Shown here: positions 7,853-16,889 of the stretch, piece by piece
How the letters are laid out: the number at the start of each line of letters is the position of its first letter
How positions within the stretch are numbered: position 1 is the stretch's first letter
Source: Gemmatimonadota bacterium
Lineage (GTDB): Bacteria; Gemmatimonadota; Gemmatimonadetes; Longimicrobiales; Gaopeijiaceae
NCBI GenBank assembly: GCA_007124095.1
Contig: SLFU01000213.1
Span: 1-37,330 of the forward strand
Direction: 5' to 3'
Length of the DNA stretch: 37,330 nucleotides
Notes under the pieces: generated by a model
What the model was told of the DNA's origin: nothing
Databases searched by the model: none
The model's input: the letters and a program-made list of their open reading frames with translations, nothing else
Position numbers and translations under genes: made by a program

Positions 7853-9017
7853 GGGTTCCCCTCGCCCGAGGGTCGCCCCGTGCCACCGAAATGAGGATGC
7901 CCACGCCGGCGAGAACGGCCAGGAGATTCGAGCGCCCGTAGGACACCAGGGGAAGGGGAAGGCCGGTCGGGGGAACCATGCCCAGGCCGACGGCCATGTG
8001 AAGAACCGCATGGAGGGCGACGAGGCTGGTGATTCCGATCGCCAACAGTTGCCCGAAGAGATCCGGAGCCTGCTGGGCGATTCGGAATCCCACCAGGACG
8101 ATCGCCATGTACAGGGCCATGAGGAAGCCGACGCCAAGGAGCCCCCACTCCTCCCCGATCATGGAAAAGATGAAGTCGTTGTGGGGTTCGGGGAGGAACC
8201 CGAACTTCTGGCGGCCCTCGCCGAAGCCCACTCCCATGACGCCACCGGACCCGAGCGCAATCAGGGACTGGTGGACCTGATAGCCGACCGTGCTCGTGTG
8301 TGCCCCCAGCTCCTGGAAAGCGAGCAAGCGCTCCCTCCGGAACCCGGAACCGAGCTGAGCGAGGGCAACCGGGGCGAGAATGATCGCCAGGAAGACGAAG
8401 TGCCCCACTCGGGCCCCTCCTGCGAAGACGACCATCGCACCGGCCATCGCGATGACGAAAGCGGTAGAGAGATCCGGTTGAAGTAGAACCGGGATCAGTA
8501 TCGCGGTCCAGACGAGGAGAAAGGGGAGAAGGCCCTTCGAAAGGCCTCGAAACCGGCCCTGCTTCCTCACCGCCAGGTCCGCGCTCCAGACAATGATCGC
8601 CAACTTGGCGAACTCCGAGGGCTGGAAGGCGATCCCCAACTCGAGCCAACGCCGCGCTCCGTTCACCACCGGTGCGATATCGAGCGTCCAGGGAAGCACC
8701 AGAAGGAGGAGTAGCACCCAGGCCACGAAGAGGAGAGGCCAGGCCAATGGACGCCACCACGTGTAGGGGAAGCGGGCGCAGGCCACCAAGAGGACGAGTC
8801 CCGCGGCCGCGCCCGCGGCTTGCCGCAGCACGTAATAGGTGTCCGGAAGTCCCTGGCGCTGGGCCAGAAAGGAGGAGGCGGAGTAGAGGTTCACGAGGCC
8901 GAAGGAGAGCAGCAGCAGGACCGCCCCGGTCAGCGCCGCGGGCTCCCACCCCCGCCCGAGCCCCGTCTCCGGCAGGGTGGGCCGCTGCGCCGCGACATCA
9001 ATGTTCACCGAGCTCAT
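7845..9017 (-). CDS. ftsW: SEDS peptidoglycan polymerase FtsW
   Basis: This 390-residue, multi-pass membrane protein of the SEDS family polymerises lipid II at the septum together with FtsI. About ten hydrophobic segments are visible. Family signatures are NGARRWLELG followed by FQPSEFAKLA, the catalytic-region DLSTAF (aspartate after QP), and the C-terminal block GMVPPTGLPLPLVSYG. The usual SYGGS at this place reads SYGRSNLL, an arginine where glycine is nearly invariant. The nucleotide reading (GGG CGC TCG AAT) is clear, so it is not an ambiguity in frame. Placement between murD and murG favours FtsW over RodA. The ATG overlaps the murD stop by 4 nt. Confidence 0.96.
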   Translation of the reverse strand: MSSVNIDVAAQRPTLPETGLGRGWEPAALTGAVLLLLSFGLVNLYSASSFLAQRQGLPDTYYVLRQAAGAAAGLVLLVACARFPYTWWRPLAWPLLFVAWVLLLLLVLPWTLDIAPVVNGARRWLELGIAFQPSEFAKLAIIVWSADLAVRKQGRFRGLSKGLLPFLLVWTAILIPVLLQPDLSTAFVIAMAGAMVVFAGGARVGHFVFLAIILAPVALAQLGSGFRRERLLAFQELGAHTSTVGYQVHQSLIALGSGGVMGVGFGEGRQKFGFLPEPHNDFIFSMIGEEWGLLGVGFLMALYMAIVLVGFRIAQQAPDLFGQLLAIGITSLVALHAVLHMAVGLGMVPPTGLPLPLVSYGRSNLLAVLAGVGILISVARGDPRARGTHV

Positions 9018-10468
9018 CCTCCCCCCTCACGCCGAACCCCACGGCGAGCGAGGTCGCTGAAGCGGCGACCCCTTTCTTCATAGTCCTCGAAGAGGTCGAA
9101 GGAGGAGCATGCCGGTGCGAGGAGGACCGCGTCCCCCGGCTGCGCCAGGGAAGCCCCCACCGCGACGGCCGCATCGAACCCCTCATCCACCCGGACCATC
9201 GGAGGAACCGTCCGCTCTTCCTCCTCGCCCAGGCTCCGGAGAGCCTCCCCGAGCTCCCGCTCAAGGCGAGGGGCTGCCTCACCGTAGACAACCACGGCCC
9301 TTGCCCGCGAGCGAATCGGACGGGCCAGGGGACCAAAGTCCTCGCCCTTGTCCTTCCCTCCGAGAAGCACGATCAGGGGACGATCGAGACTCTCCATCGC
9401 GCTCGTCGCCGCAGCGACATTCGTGGCCTTCGAATCGTTGACCCAGAGTATCCCTCCGGCTTCGGCGACGGGCTCCAACCGATGCGGGATTGGACGAAAG
9501 CTCCGAAGACCGTCTCGGATCTCTTCGGGCGACGCTCCGGCCAGCCTCGCGGTGATCCCGGCGGCGAGAGCGTTCAGGACGTTGTGCGACCCCAGGAGGG
9601 GCAACTCTTCCCGGGACAGGAGGGGCTCGGGCTCTCCGTTGCCGGTCACCTGAAGCGTCAGGATTCCGTCACTCAAGAAAGCGGCGACCCATTCGTCCCC
9701 TCCCGCGTCGCCCGATTCCCGGGCCGGGCCAGGAGGGTCCCTCCGGAAGAGGAATCGGCGGCCGGAAGCCGGCCGAGCCAGCTCGAGCACTGCGCGATCC
9801 TCGCCGTTCAGCACCCAGCGGCTGGCGTCGGTCGCGCGATCGAAGAGGTGGGACTTGTCACGGTGATACGCAGCGACATCGGGATACCGATCGAGGTGAT
9901 CAATCCCGAGATTGGTCAGCACGCCAATATCGGGCGCGAACCGGACGGTGTCGGCCAACTGGAAGGAGCTCACCTCGAGGACGTACCACTCGGGTGCCGG
10001 CCGACGCAGAGCGAGCTCCGACGCCGGAGGAGCCAGCCCCCCTCCCACGTTCCCTCCCAGCGCCGAGTCCATTCCGGCCGTGTTGAGGAGGTGGTCGATC
10101 AGGACTGCCGTCGTGGTTTTTCCATTCGTCCCGGTAACCGCAATCAGTGAACCCTGGTAGAACCGTACGGCAAACTCAGGCTCGGCAATCCATCGGACGC
10201 CTCGGTTCCGGAGCTCCCGGAGCACCTCAGCGTCCTGGGGGATTCCCGGCGATACCACCACCACCTCGGACGACTGGATCCGATCGAAGTCGTGCCCTCC
10301 CAACTGGACGTCGGCTCCCAGGGCCTGGAGCTCCCGGGCACGAGCTGCAACGCGAGCGTGGGTCGAGAGTTCCGAGACATAGACGGTCATCCCTTGGTTC
10401 AGGGCCAGGAGGGCAGCGGCCTTTCCGCTCGCCCCCAGGCCGACAATGGACATGTGCTCGTGGCTCAT
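9014..10468 (-). CDS. murD: UDP-N-acetylmuramoyl-L-alanine--D-glutamate ligase MurD
   Basis: This Mur ligase adds D-glutamate as the second residue of the stem peptide. It begins MSHEHMSIVGLGASGKAA, the UDP-binding Rossmann loop. The ATP loop GTNGKTTTAV is near residues 112-121, NLGIDHLDRY follows in the central domain, and the C-terminal NDSKATN and GGKDKGEDF motifs identify MurD. The 484-residue length is typical. ATG 10468 forms an ATGA overlap with the mraY stop. The ribosome site before it is weak (GAAG), which fits translational coupling to mraY. A longer frame upstream is only the shadow of mraY. Confidence 0.97.
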   Translation of the reverse strand: MSHEHMSIVGLGASGKAAALLALNQGMTVYVSELSTHARVAARARELQALGADVQLGGHDFDRIQSSEVVVVSPGIPQDAEVLRELRNRGVRWIAEPEFAVRFYQGSLIAVTGTNGKTTTAVLIDHLLNTAGMDSALGGNVGGGLAPPASELALRRPAPEWYVLEVSSFQLADTVRFAPDIGVLTNLGIDHLDRYPDVAAYHRDKSHLFDRATDASRWVLNGEDRAVLELARPASGRRFLFRRDPPGPARESGDAGGDEWVAAFLSDGILTLQVTGNGEPEPLLSREELPLLGSHNVLNALAAGITARLAGASPEEIRDGLRSFRPIPHRLEPVAEAGGILWVNDSKATNVAAATSAMESLDRPLIVLLGGKDKGEDFGPLARPIRSRARAVVVYGEAAPRLERELGEALRSLGEEEERTVPPMVRVDEGFDAAVAVGASLAQPGDAVLLAPACSSFDLFEDYEERGRRFSDLARRGVRREGGG

Positions 10469-11571
10469 CGGATCTTCAGAGTGCTGAAGGCGAGGAGCGC
10501 ACAGAGGATCCCGAGGATCCAGAAGCGAACCACCACCTTGGACTCGGCCCACCCGGCCTTTTCGAAGTGATGATGGATCGGTGCCATCAGGAGGAGGCGG
10601 CGCCCTTCCCCCGTCCTATGGCGCGTATACTTGAACCACCCGACCTGGAGCATCACCGAGATGGCTTCCGCGACGAAGACCCCGCCCACGATCAGGAGAA
10701 AGAACTCGGCCTTCAGGAGTATCGCCATCACGGCCAACGCCCCCCCGAGAGCGAGCGATCCCGTGTCACCCATGAAGACTTCGGCGGGGTGGGCGTTGAA
10801 CCAGAGAAACCCGATGGCCCCTCCCGAGAGGGCCGCGGCAAAAACCGCGAGCTCGCCGGCACCCGGGAGGTAGAGGAGGCCGAGATAGGCGGAGGTGTCC
10901 ACCCTTCCGATCAGGTAGGCGAGGACCCCGAAAGTCACCAGCGCGATCGCGCCAAGTCCCGCCGCCAGCCCGTCCAGGCCGTCGGCGAGGTTGACCGCGT
11001 TTGACGATCCGGACACGACGAGCGAGACGAACACCACATAGGCGGGAGCCCAGAGCACAGCGACCCAGCCTTCGAAGAAGGGGACCATGGTCCAGGTGGC
11101 GGGAACCGGCCAGATCGGATAGAGGACGAGGAGGAGACCGAGCCCGAGTCCGAAGCTCAGCTGCCCGACCATCTTGTAGCGGGCTACGAGCCCCTTGGTT
11201 CGATGGAGAACGACCTGCAGGTAGTCGTCCATGAACCCGATGGCCCCCATCCACACAAGGGCCAGGAGGGCCAGGAGGACGTACCAGTTGGTCAGCTCAG
11301 CCCATAGGACCACGGAGCTCGCCGCCGCGAGGACGATCAGGGTCCCCCCCATCGTCGGGGTCCCGGCTTTGCGCACGTGGTCCGCCGGGCCATCGCTCCT
11401 CACGACTTCTCCCACCCGAAGCTCGCGCAACCACCGGATCGTGGCCGGTCCCGCGAGGAAGGCGATGAGGAGGGATGTGATCATCGCCCCGGCCGAACGA
11501 AAGGTCAGGAAGTTGAAGAGATTGAAGACAATGTGGATGTCTGTGAACCGGGGAAGGAGGTGATAGAGCAT
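10465..11571 (-). CDS. mraY: Phospho-MurNAc-pentapeptide translocase MraY
   Basis: This polytopic membrane enzyme transfers phospho-MurNAc-pentapeptide from UDP to undecaprenyl phosphate, giving lipid I. Its 368 residues hold about ten hydrophobic segments. The catalytic and substrate motifs are all present: FMDDYLQ, NAVNLADGLDGLA, FMGDTGSLALGG and the histidine-rich PIHHHFEK loop. The start ATG directly abuts the murF stop (TAG then ATG) with AAGGGAGG 6 nt upstream. The stop overlaps the murD start. Confidence 0.98.
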   Translation of the reverse strand: MLYHLLPRFTDIHIVFNLFNFLTFRSAGAMITSLLIAFLAGPATIRWLRELRVGEVVRSDGPADHVRKAGTPTMGGTLIVLAAASSVVLWAELTNWYVLLALLALVWMGAIGFMDDYLQVVLHRTKGLVARYKMVGQLSFGLGLGLLLVLYPIWPVPATWTMVPFFEGWVAVLWAPAYVVFVSLVVSGSSNAVNLADGLDGLAAGLGAIALVTFGVLAYLIGRVDTSAYLGLLYLPGAGELAVFAAALSGGAIGFLWFNAHPAEVFMGDTGSLALGGALAVMAILLKAEFFLLIVGGVFVAEAISVMLQVGWFKYTRHRTGEGRRLLLMAPIHHHFEKAGWAESKVVVRFWILGILCALLAFSTLKIR

Positions 11572-13038
11572 CTAAGCCTCCCTTCCGGGGGGCGCTCCTC
11601 CGGAAGCTCCGAAATCTTCCAGGAACCGGTCGAGGAGCTTCTCCAGGGCCAGTCCACGAGAGGCCTTGAGGAGAATCGTTTCGGACCCAGAGAGGCGAGG
11701 GCGGAGGAGATCGTACGCCTCCTCAGCCGTATCCGCCGCCAGGAGGGTGGGCGGCCAATCGGGACGCGATCGGCCCGCCGGTCCTGCAACCAGGGCTTCC
11801 GCTGCGGGGACGAATTCTCCTACCGCGACCACCAGGGCCAGGGGCTGATGGATCGCTTCCTCCAGAATCTCCCGATGAAGGGCCTCCGATCGAGCTCCCA
11901 ACTCGAGCATGCTTCCGAGGATGGCGACTTTCCCGCCCGAGCCCGGGAGCTCCGAGAGGAGTTGGACCGCGGCGCGCACCGACTGGGGATTCGCGTTGTA
12001 GCAATCGAGGAGGAGAGTAAGGTCGCCGACTCTTCGGACCTCGCCGCGGAGGGGTCCCGGCTCGACGCGAGCCGCCGCGTGGGCGGCCACCTCTACGTCG
12101 ACCCCGAGCAGTCTCACGACCGACAGGGCCAGGAGGAAGTTCTCCACGCCATGGCGCCCCGGAAGCCCGGGCCTCCACTGCCCACCACCCCAGCGCACCC
12201 GGTAGCACCCGCGGGAATCGGAGTCGAGGAGCTCGCCCCTGAGCTCGGGGTCGGCTCGGTTCGACAGCCCGGAGACCCTCACATCGGTGCGCACTTCACG
12301 GGCTCGTTCCGGTAGAATTGCGGGCCGATCCCCCACCACTACCGGACCATCTCGATGGGTTCCCCGGAGGAGATCAAGCTTTTCGTCGAGGACCCCTTCG
12401 AGCGATTCCAGTCCACTCAGGTGCGCTTCACTCACCGTGGTCACCACCGCCGCGTCCGGTTCCGCTATGGCCGCCAAGGTCCCGATCTCTCCGGGTTCGC
12501 TGGTGCCCAACTCGACCACCCAGAGATTGGTGTCCTCAGGCGCTTCCAGAAGCGTGAGGGGAAGGCCGATCCGGTTGTTCCGGTTCCCACGGGTGGCATG
12601 GACCCGGAACGCATTTCCCAGGCTTGCGGCCAGAAGCTCTTTAAGGGTCGTCTTCCCAGAGGATCCGGTAATCCCGACCACCTTCGGGGCCAGGGCACGC
12701 CGCCGGAAGCGAGCCAGGAGTCCGAGGGCAACGAGGGTGTCTTCGACCTCGTAGCACCGGAGTGTCCCCACCCCTGTGCTTGCTTCGCCGGAATCCGAGG
12801 GGTGCGAGCGGGCCGTCGTGGAGACCACACAGGCTCCAGCCCCCCGATTCTCAGCCTCACCGAGGAAGGCATGGCCGTCGAACCGCTCTCCCTCAATGGC
12901 CACGAAGAGGGCCCCTTCCTCGAGAGTCCGGGTGTCCGTGGAGACCTGGCTGAACCGAGTGTCCCTTCCACCCGCGTCGGGAGGCATCCCGAGGGCCGTT
13001 CGGACTGAGGCATCCGTCCACACGAAGGAGTCGCTCAC
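11572..13038 (-). CDS. murF: UDP-MurNAc-tripeptide--D-alanyl-D-alanine ligase MurF
   Basis: This Mur ligase adds the D-Ala-D-Ala dipeptide and completes the pentapeptide precursor. An N-terminal domain with STDTRTLEEGALFVAI is followed by the ATP loop GITGSSGKTTLKE near residue 122. Next come NRNNRIGLP, WVVELGTSEPGEI and the C-terminal DCYNANPQSV and LGSMLELG motifs, the last two diagnostic of MurF. The length is 488 residues. The start is GTG, overlapping the murE stop as GTGA. No ddl gene for D-Ala-D-Ala supply lies in the window. Confidence 0.97.
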   Translation of the reverse strand: MSDSFVWTDASVRTALGMPPDAGGRDTRFSQVSTDTRTLEEGALFVAIEGERFDGHAFLGEAENRGAGACVVSTTARSHPSDSGEASTGVGTLRCYEVEDTLVALGLLARFRRRALAPKVVGITGSSGKTTLKELLAASLGNAFRVHATRGNRNNRIGLPLTLLEAPEDTNLWVVELGTSEPGEIGTLAAIAEPDAAVVTTVSEAHLSGLESLEGVLDEKLDLLRGTHRDGPVVVGDRPAILPERAREVRTDVRVSGLSNRADPELRGELLDSDSRGCYRVRWGGGQWRPGLPGRHGVENFLLALSVVRLLGVDVEVAAHAAARVEPGPLRGEVRRVGDLTLLLDCYNANPQSVRAAVQLLSELPGSGGKVAILGSMLELGARSEALHREILEEAIHQPLALVVAVGEFVPAAEALVAGPAGRSRPDWPPTLLAADTAEEAYDLLRPRLSGSETILLKASRGLALEKLLDRFLEDFGASGGAPPGREA

Positions 13039-14552
13039 GCTGCCCTCCCCGCATCGAGAATCTCCCGGACCACCTTTCGTTCGTCGAACGGACGTCGTTC
13101 CGTGCCGACGATCTGATAGGTTTCGTGGCCCTTCCCCGCGAGGAGCACGGCATCCCCGGGTCGCGCGATCTCGAGGGCCCGGGCGATGGCCTCGCGCCGA
13201 TCGGTGATCCGCTCGTAGGAGCCGCCCTTCATCCCTCGCAGAATGTCTTCCACGATGGCATCCGGATCCTCGGTCCGCGGATTGTCCGAAGTGACGATCG
13301 CCAGATCAGCCCCCCGCACGGCAGCGCGCCCCATCTCGGGCCGCTTCTCCCGGTCCCGATCCCCTCCGGCCCCGAACACGACGATGATGCGTCCCTGGTA
13401 GAGGGGTCGAAGGGCGTCGAGGACCCTCTCGAGCGCATGCGGGGTGTGCGCGTAGTCCAGGATCACGGGGACCGGTTCCTTCACCGTGACCTCGAGCCGA
13501 CCCGTGGTCGGAGGGGCTCCGGAGAGGGAGGCGGCAAGGTCGCCCAACTCGAGGCCGAAGAGGAGCGCCGTGCCCGTGGCAATCAGTGCGTTCTCCACGT
13601 TGAATCGCCCGAGGAGGGGAAGGGTCACCTCCTCGGCCTCCTCGCCCCACTCCATCCGAAAACGACTCCCCTTCCCGCCCAGGACCATGTCCGTTGCGAC
13701 CAGATCAGGAAGGCGAGCCTCGAAGGAACCCGGGGTTCCCACCTCCTCCTCGTCGTCGAGACGGGCCATCAGGAGTCGCGCCGCGATCGGGGGGAGGAGG
13801 GACCAGGCGGGATCCCCTGCGTTGACGACCACCCCTCCACCCTCCCGCACGAGGGAGAGGAGGTGAGCCTTGGCCTCCCGGTACGCCGATAGGGTGTCGT
13901 GGTAGTCCAGGTGGTCCCGAGTGAGGTTGCTGAAGGCCGCCACCTCGACCTCCAGCCCATCCAGCCTGCGTTGGTGGAGAGCGTGCGATGAGGCCTCCAA
14001 CGTCACGAATCGTACGCCCGACGCCACCAGATCGGCCAGGACTTCGGCCACCCGCACGGGACCGGGGGTCGTAAGCCCTTCCAGCTCCTCGTCAGGAGTA
14101 CCATCGGGTCCCACCAGCCCGAGCGTACCCAGGGCGGCGGTCGGACCCGCCTTCGAAAGGAGGTGATGGGTCAACAGGGTCGTGGTCGTCTTCCCATTCG
14201 TTCCGGTAACCGCAGCGATCCGAAGCCTCTCAGCAGGCGATCCGAGGAGGAAGTGCGCAGCAATCGCTGCGGCCCGCCGGCCATCCGCCACACGCAATTG
14301 TGGGATCGGCACCTCCACGAACCGCTCGACCACGGCGGCAGCCGCGCCCATCCGGGCCGCCTCCGCCACGAAGGAGTGGGCGTCATGGAGGGTCCCCTTC
14401 CATGCGAGGAAGAGATCCCCCTCGCCGACCCTCCTGGAGTCCTGACCAACCCCTGAAACCGCGAGGTCCCCCGCGCCCCGGAGCTCCACGGAGACTCCGG
14501 CACTTCGGAGGACCTCGGCCACCGCCGACAGGGTCGCCGGAGCTTCAGCCAT
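13035..14552 (-). CDS. murE: UDP-MurNAc-L-Ala-D-Glu--meso-DAP ligase MurE
   Basis: This Mur ligase adds the third stem-peptide residue. GVGQDSRRVGEGDLF, the ATP loop GTNGKTTTTLL (near residue 118), TTPGPVRVAEVL, the carbamoylated-lysine region REAKAHLLSL and the C-terminal YAHTPHALERVL are all present. The substrate-choosing motif reads DNPRTEDP (near residue 421). In this family DNPR marks meso-diaminopimelate rather than L-lysine enzymes, so the organism should have DAP-type peptidoglycan. The length is 505 residues. The ATG overlaps the end of ftsI by 8 nt. Confidence 0.97.
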   Translation of the reverse strand: MAEAPATLSAVAEVLRSAGVSVELRGAGDLAVSGVGQDSRRVGEGDLFLAWKGTLHDAHSFVAEAARMGAAAAVVERFVEVPIPQLRVADGRRAAAIAAHFLLGSPAERLRIAAVTGTNGKTTTTLLTHHLLSKAGPTAALGTLGLVGPDGTPDEELEGLTTPGPVRVAEVLADLVASGVRFVTLEASSHALHQRRLDGLEVEVAAFSNLTRDHLDYHDTLSAYREAKAHLLSLVREGGGVVVNAGDPAWSLLPPIAARLLMARLDDEEEVGTPGSFEARLPDLVATDMVLGGKGSRFRMEWGEEAEEVTLPLLGRFNVENALIATGTALLFGLELGDLAASLSGAPPTTGRLEVTVKEPVPVILDYAHTPHALERVLDALRPLYQGRIIVVFGAGGDRDREKRPEMGRAAVRGADLAIVTSDNPRTEDPDAIVEDILRGMKGGSYERITDRREAIARALEIARPGDAVLLAGKGHETYQIVGTERRPFDERKVVREILDAGRAA

Positions 14553-16611
14553 CTCCCGAGCTCCCGGATGGAGACGGAGGACCGTGGCCGGGCGGTCCGG
14601 ACACGAGTCGAATCGTGTCTCCCGGAACGACCAGACTCCCCACCTCGGGTGTGGATCCGGAGACTGCCCCTGGTGCCTCCCAGATTACCGAGAGCCCCAT
14701 TGCGTGCAACCTGCGCGCCGCGACTCTCGGTGCGAGTCCCCTCACATCGGGCACCGCCACCTCGACACCGGGCTGACCAGAACGAGCCGTCTGGGAGGCG
14801 CTGGGTTCGGTCGGCCCCGAATGAGCCGCGAAGGTCGCAGTGGGAGCGATCGGCGCCACTTCCGCCGAAGTGAAGACTCGCTGAGCCGGCTCGCGGGGAG
14901 AGGTGAGGGGCGGAGGCACGATCCGCTGCGACCGGGCTATCGTTGCGAGAGCATGCCGATCGAGTGGAGGCCTCCTCGCGGCGAGGATCGCCTCCATGGT
15001 CGCTCGAGTCACCGGAGCCGCCGTCGCCCCTCCATAGTAGGCGCCCTGAGGTCGATCGAGCTTCACGAACACCACGAGCTGAGGGTCCTCGGCGGGGAAG
15101 TAGCCCACGAAAGAGGAGTAGTAGGCTCCAGTCTCGTATCCGCCACCGGAGACGTGAGCCCGGCTCGTGCCGCTCTTGCCGGCAACGGCGAAGGAAGCGA
15201 GGCCAGCCCGCGTACCGGTACCCTCCTCCACAGCTTGTACCAGGGCTCGATTCACCTCCGCGGCAGTCTCCTCAGATACCACCCGCCGAACCCCCCGGGG
15301 CTCGAACGAACGGATCACCTCACCCTCGGAATCCCGAAGCTCCCGGATCATTCGAGGCTCCATGAGGACCCCTCCATTGGCGAGGGCACCATAGGCCATC
15401 GCCATCTGGATGGGAGTCACGGCGATCTCGTATCCGATGGCGAGTGAGGCCGCCGACTGGCGGGACCACCTTGCGGGGTGCCTCAGGGTTCCCCCGGTCT
15501 CGCCGGTGAGTTGGATCCCCGAGGGCACCCCGAAGCCGAAGTCCCGGAGCATTTCATATTGCTCAGAGGGGGCAAGAGCGCCGGCGGCCTTGGCCACTCC
15601 CACGTTCGAGGACACCTGGAGCGCCTCCGCGAGGGTGACGGTTCCCACGGGGTAGACGTCCGTGATCGTGCGGCCCTGGCTGCTCCACCGCCCCTCCCCC
15701 GTATCGACGGAGTCCCCCATCGAGGCCTTGCCGTGATTCAGGAGGGCGGCAACGGTGAAGGGCTTGAGGGTGGACCCCGGCTCGTAGGGGGTGTTGATGC
15801 TTCCGAGTCCCGCCGCGCCATTCTCCGAACGGGATGCCATCGCCAAGATCTCCCCCGTCCGCGGATCCGTCACAAGGAGGTCGCCCCCTCTCGCCTGAGT
15901 CGTTTCCACGGCATCGCGCAGTGCCTCGTGGGCGATCTCTTGGAGATCCCAGTCGAGGGTCAGCACCACGTCTCCACCCGAGCGAGACGGGGCTAGAAGC
16001 CAAGTCTCTCCGGGGATCGCCCGCCCCTCGGAATCCCGGGCAAGAGTCTCCGTTCCCGGGGTGCCCTGCAGGTGCTCGTCGAACGCCTGCTCCACTCCAC
16101 CTGCCCCCTGTCCGTCGATCACATCGCCGAGCACAGCCCGCGCGAGAGGTCCACGGGGATGGAACCGTCGAAGCTCGCGCTCGACGTAGACCCCCCGAGC
16201 AGCCCTCAGCTGCTCCCGCACCGACGGTGGAAAGCGGCCCGGCAGGGGAATCCATCGCCGCTCGGAGGATACCACCCGACCCGCTTCCTCCTCGGAGAGT
16301 CCGAGGACGGAGGCGAGAAGGGCCCGGGTTTCAGCGGGGTCACGAAGCTCGTGAGGAGCGAGGCTCACCCGGAACGTCTCGTGGGAAAGGGCGAGGGGCA
16401 CCCCCCCCCGATCGAGGATCGAGCCCCTCGGAGCAGCGACCTCACCCTGCATCCGGTGCTGGCGATCGGCCTCGGCCTGCCATTCCGCTGCCTGCGTCAC
16501 CTGAAGCTCCACGGCGCGGATACCGAGAAGCGCGCCCGCAAGCATCCAGACGCCCAAGAGAAATCGCCGCCGGAGCGCGAGGCACCTCGCCGAAGGGGGC
16601 CGGGGACTCAC
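14545..16611 (-). CDS. ftsI: Septal transpeptidase FtsI (PBP3 type) with C-terminal PASTA domain
   Basis: This bitopic class B penicillin-binding protein cross-links septal peptidoglycan with FtsW. A membrane anchor (about residues 16-35) is followed by the dimerisation domain starting PRGSILDRGG. The transpeptidase domain has the active-site motifs STLK (near residue 280), SSN (near 333) and KSGTS (near 478). After a proline- and serine-rich linker, the C-terminus holds one PASTA domain, beginning VPDVRGLAPRVAARRLHAMG, at about residues 615-675. PASTA tails are best known from Gram-positive PBP2x-type enzymes and Spo-type PBPs, so their presence in a diderm-type dcw cluster is notable. The start is GTG, overlapping ftsL as GTGA. 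The total length of 688 residues is long because of the PASTA tail. Confidence 0.96.
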   Translation of the reverse strand: MSPRPPSARCLALRRRFLLGVWMLAGALLGIRAVELQVTQAAEWQAEADRQHRMQGEVAAPRGSILDRGGVPLALSHETFRVSLAPHELRDPAETRALLASVLGLSEEEAGRVVSSERRWIPLPGRFPPSVREQLRAARGVYVERELRRFHPRGPLARAVLGDVIDGQGAGGVEQAFDEHLQGTPGTETLARDSEGRAIPGETWLLAPSRSGGDVVLTLDWDLQEIAHEALRDAVETTQARGGDLLVTDPRTGEILAMASRSENGAAGLGSINTPYEPGSTLKPFTVAALLNHGKASMGDSVDTGEGRWSSQGRTITDVYPVGTVTLAEALQVSSNVGVAKAAGALAPSEQYEMLRDFGFGVPSGIQLTGETGGTLRHPARWSRQSAASLAIGYEIAVTPIQMAMAYGALANGGVLMEPRMIRELRDSEGEVIRSFEPRGVRRVVSEETAAEVNRALVQAVEEGTGTRAGLASFAVAGKSGTSRAHVSGGGYETGAYYSSFVGYFPAEDPQLVVFVKLDRPQGAYYGGATAAPVTRATMEAILAARRPPLDRHALATIARSQRIVPPPLTSPREPAQRVFTSAEVAPIAPTATFAAHSGPTEPSASQTARSGQPGVEVAVPDVRGLAPRVAARRLHAMGLSVIWEAPGAVSGSTPEVGSLVVPGDTIRLVSGPPGHGPPSPSGSSGDG

Positions 16612-16889
16612 GGTCCACCACCTTGCAGAAGAACGATCTCCGAGGCCGTGGGCGTTCGCATCCCGAGGCGCTCCTGTGCAGCGGGCACCACGTGTGCCCG
16701 GCTCTCCAGGAGCTGGATGCGGTACTCCAGCTCGATCCGCTCAGCTTGCCCGAGTGACAGCTCTCGCCTCAGGTGATCGAGGTCGGCGAGCGATTCGAGG
16801 GCGCGGGCCTGCCTCCAGGTCACCAGGCTGAGCGCCGCCAGCAGGAGAGCCACCGAGAGGGCCATGAGGGATGAGGAGGAGAGTCTCAT
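16608..16889 (-). CDS. ftsL: Cell division protein FtsL
   Basis: This small bitopic protein of 93 residues has a short cytoplasmic tail, one membrane helix (LMALSVALLLAALSLVTW) and a periplasmic coiled-coil-like stretch rich in leucine and glutamate up to about residue 70, where the helix ends near HVVPAAQERLGM. Sequence conservation in FtsL is poor, so the call rests on size, topology and position between rsmH and ftsI. It should form the FtsQ-FtsL-FtsB complex that activates FtsWI; no ftsB is visible here. ATG 16889 overlaps the rsmH stop as ATGA and has GGAGGAAGG upstream. An ATG five codons earlier lies inside rsmH and is less likely. Confidence 0.9.
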   Translation of the reverse strand: MRLSSSSLMALSVALLLAALSLVTWRQARALESLADLDHLRRELSLGQAERIELEYRIQLLESRAHVVPAAQERLGMRTPTASEIVLLQGGGP

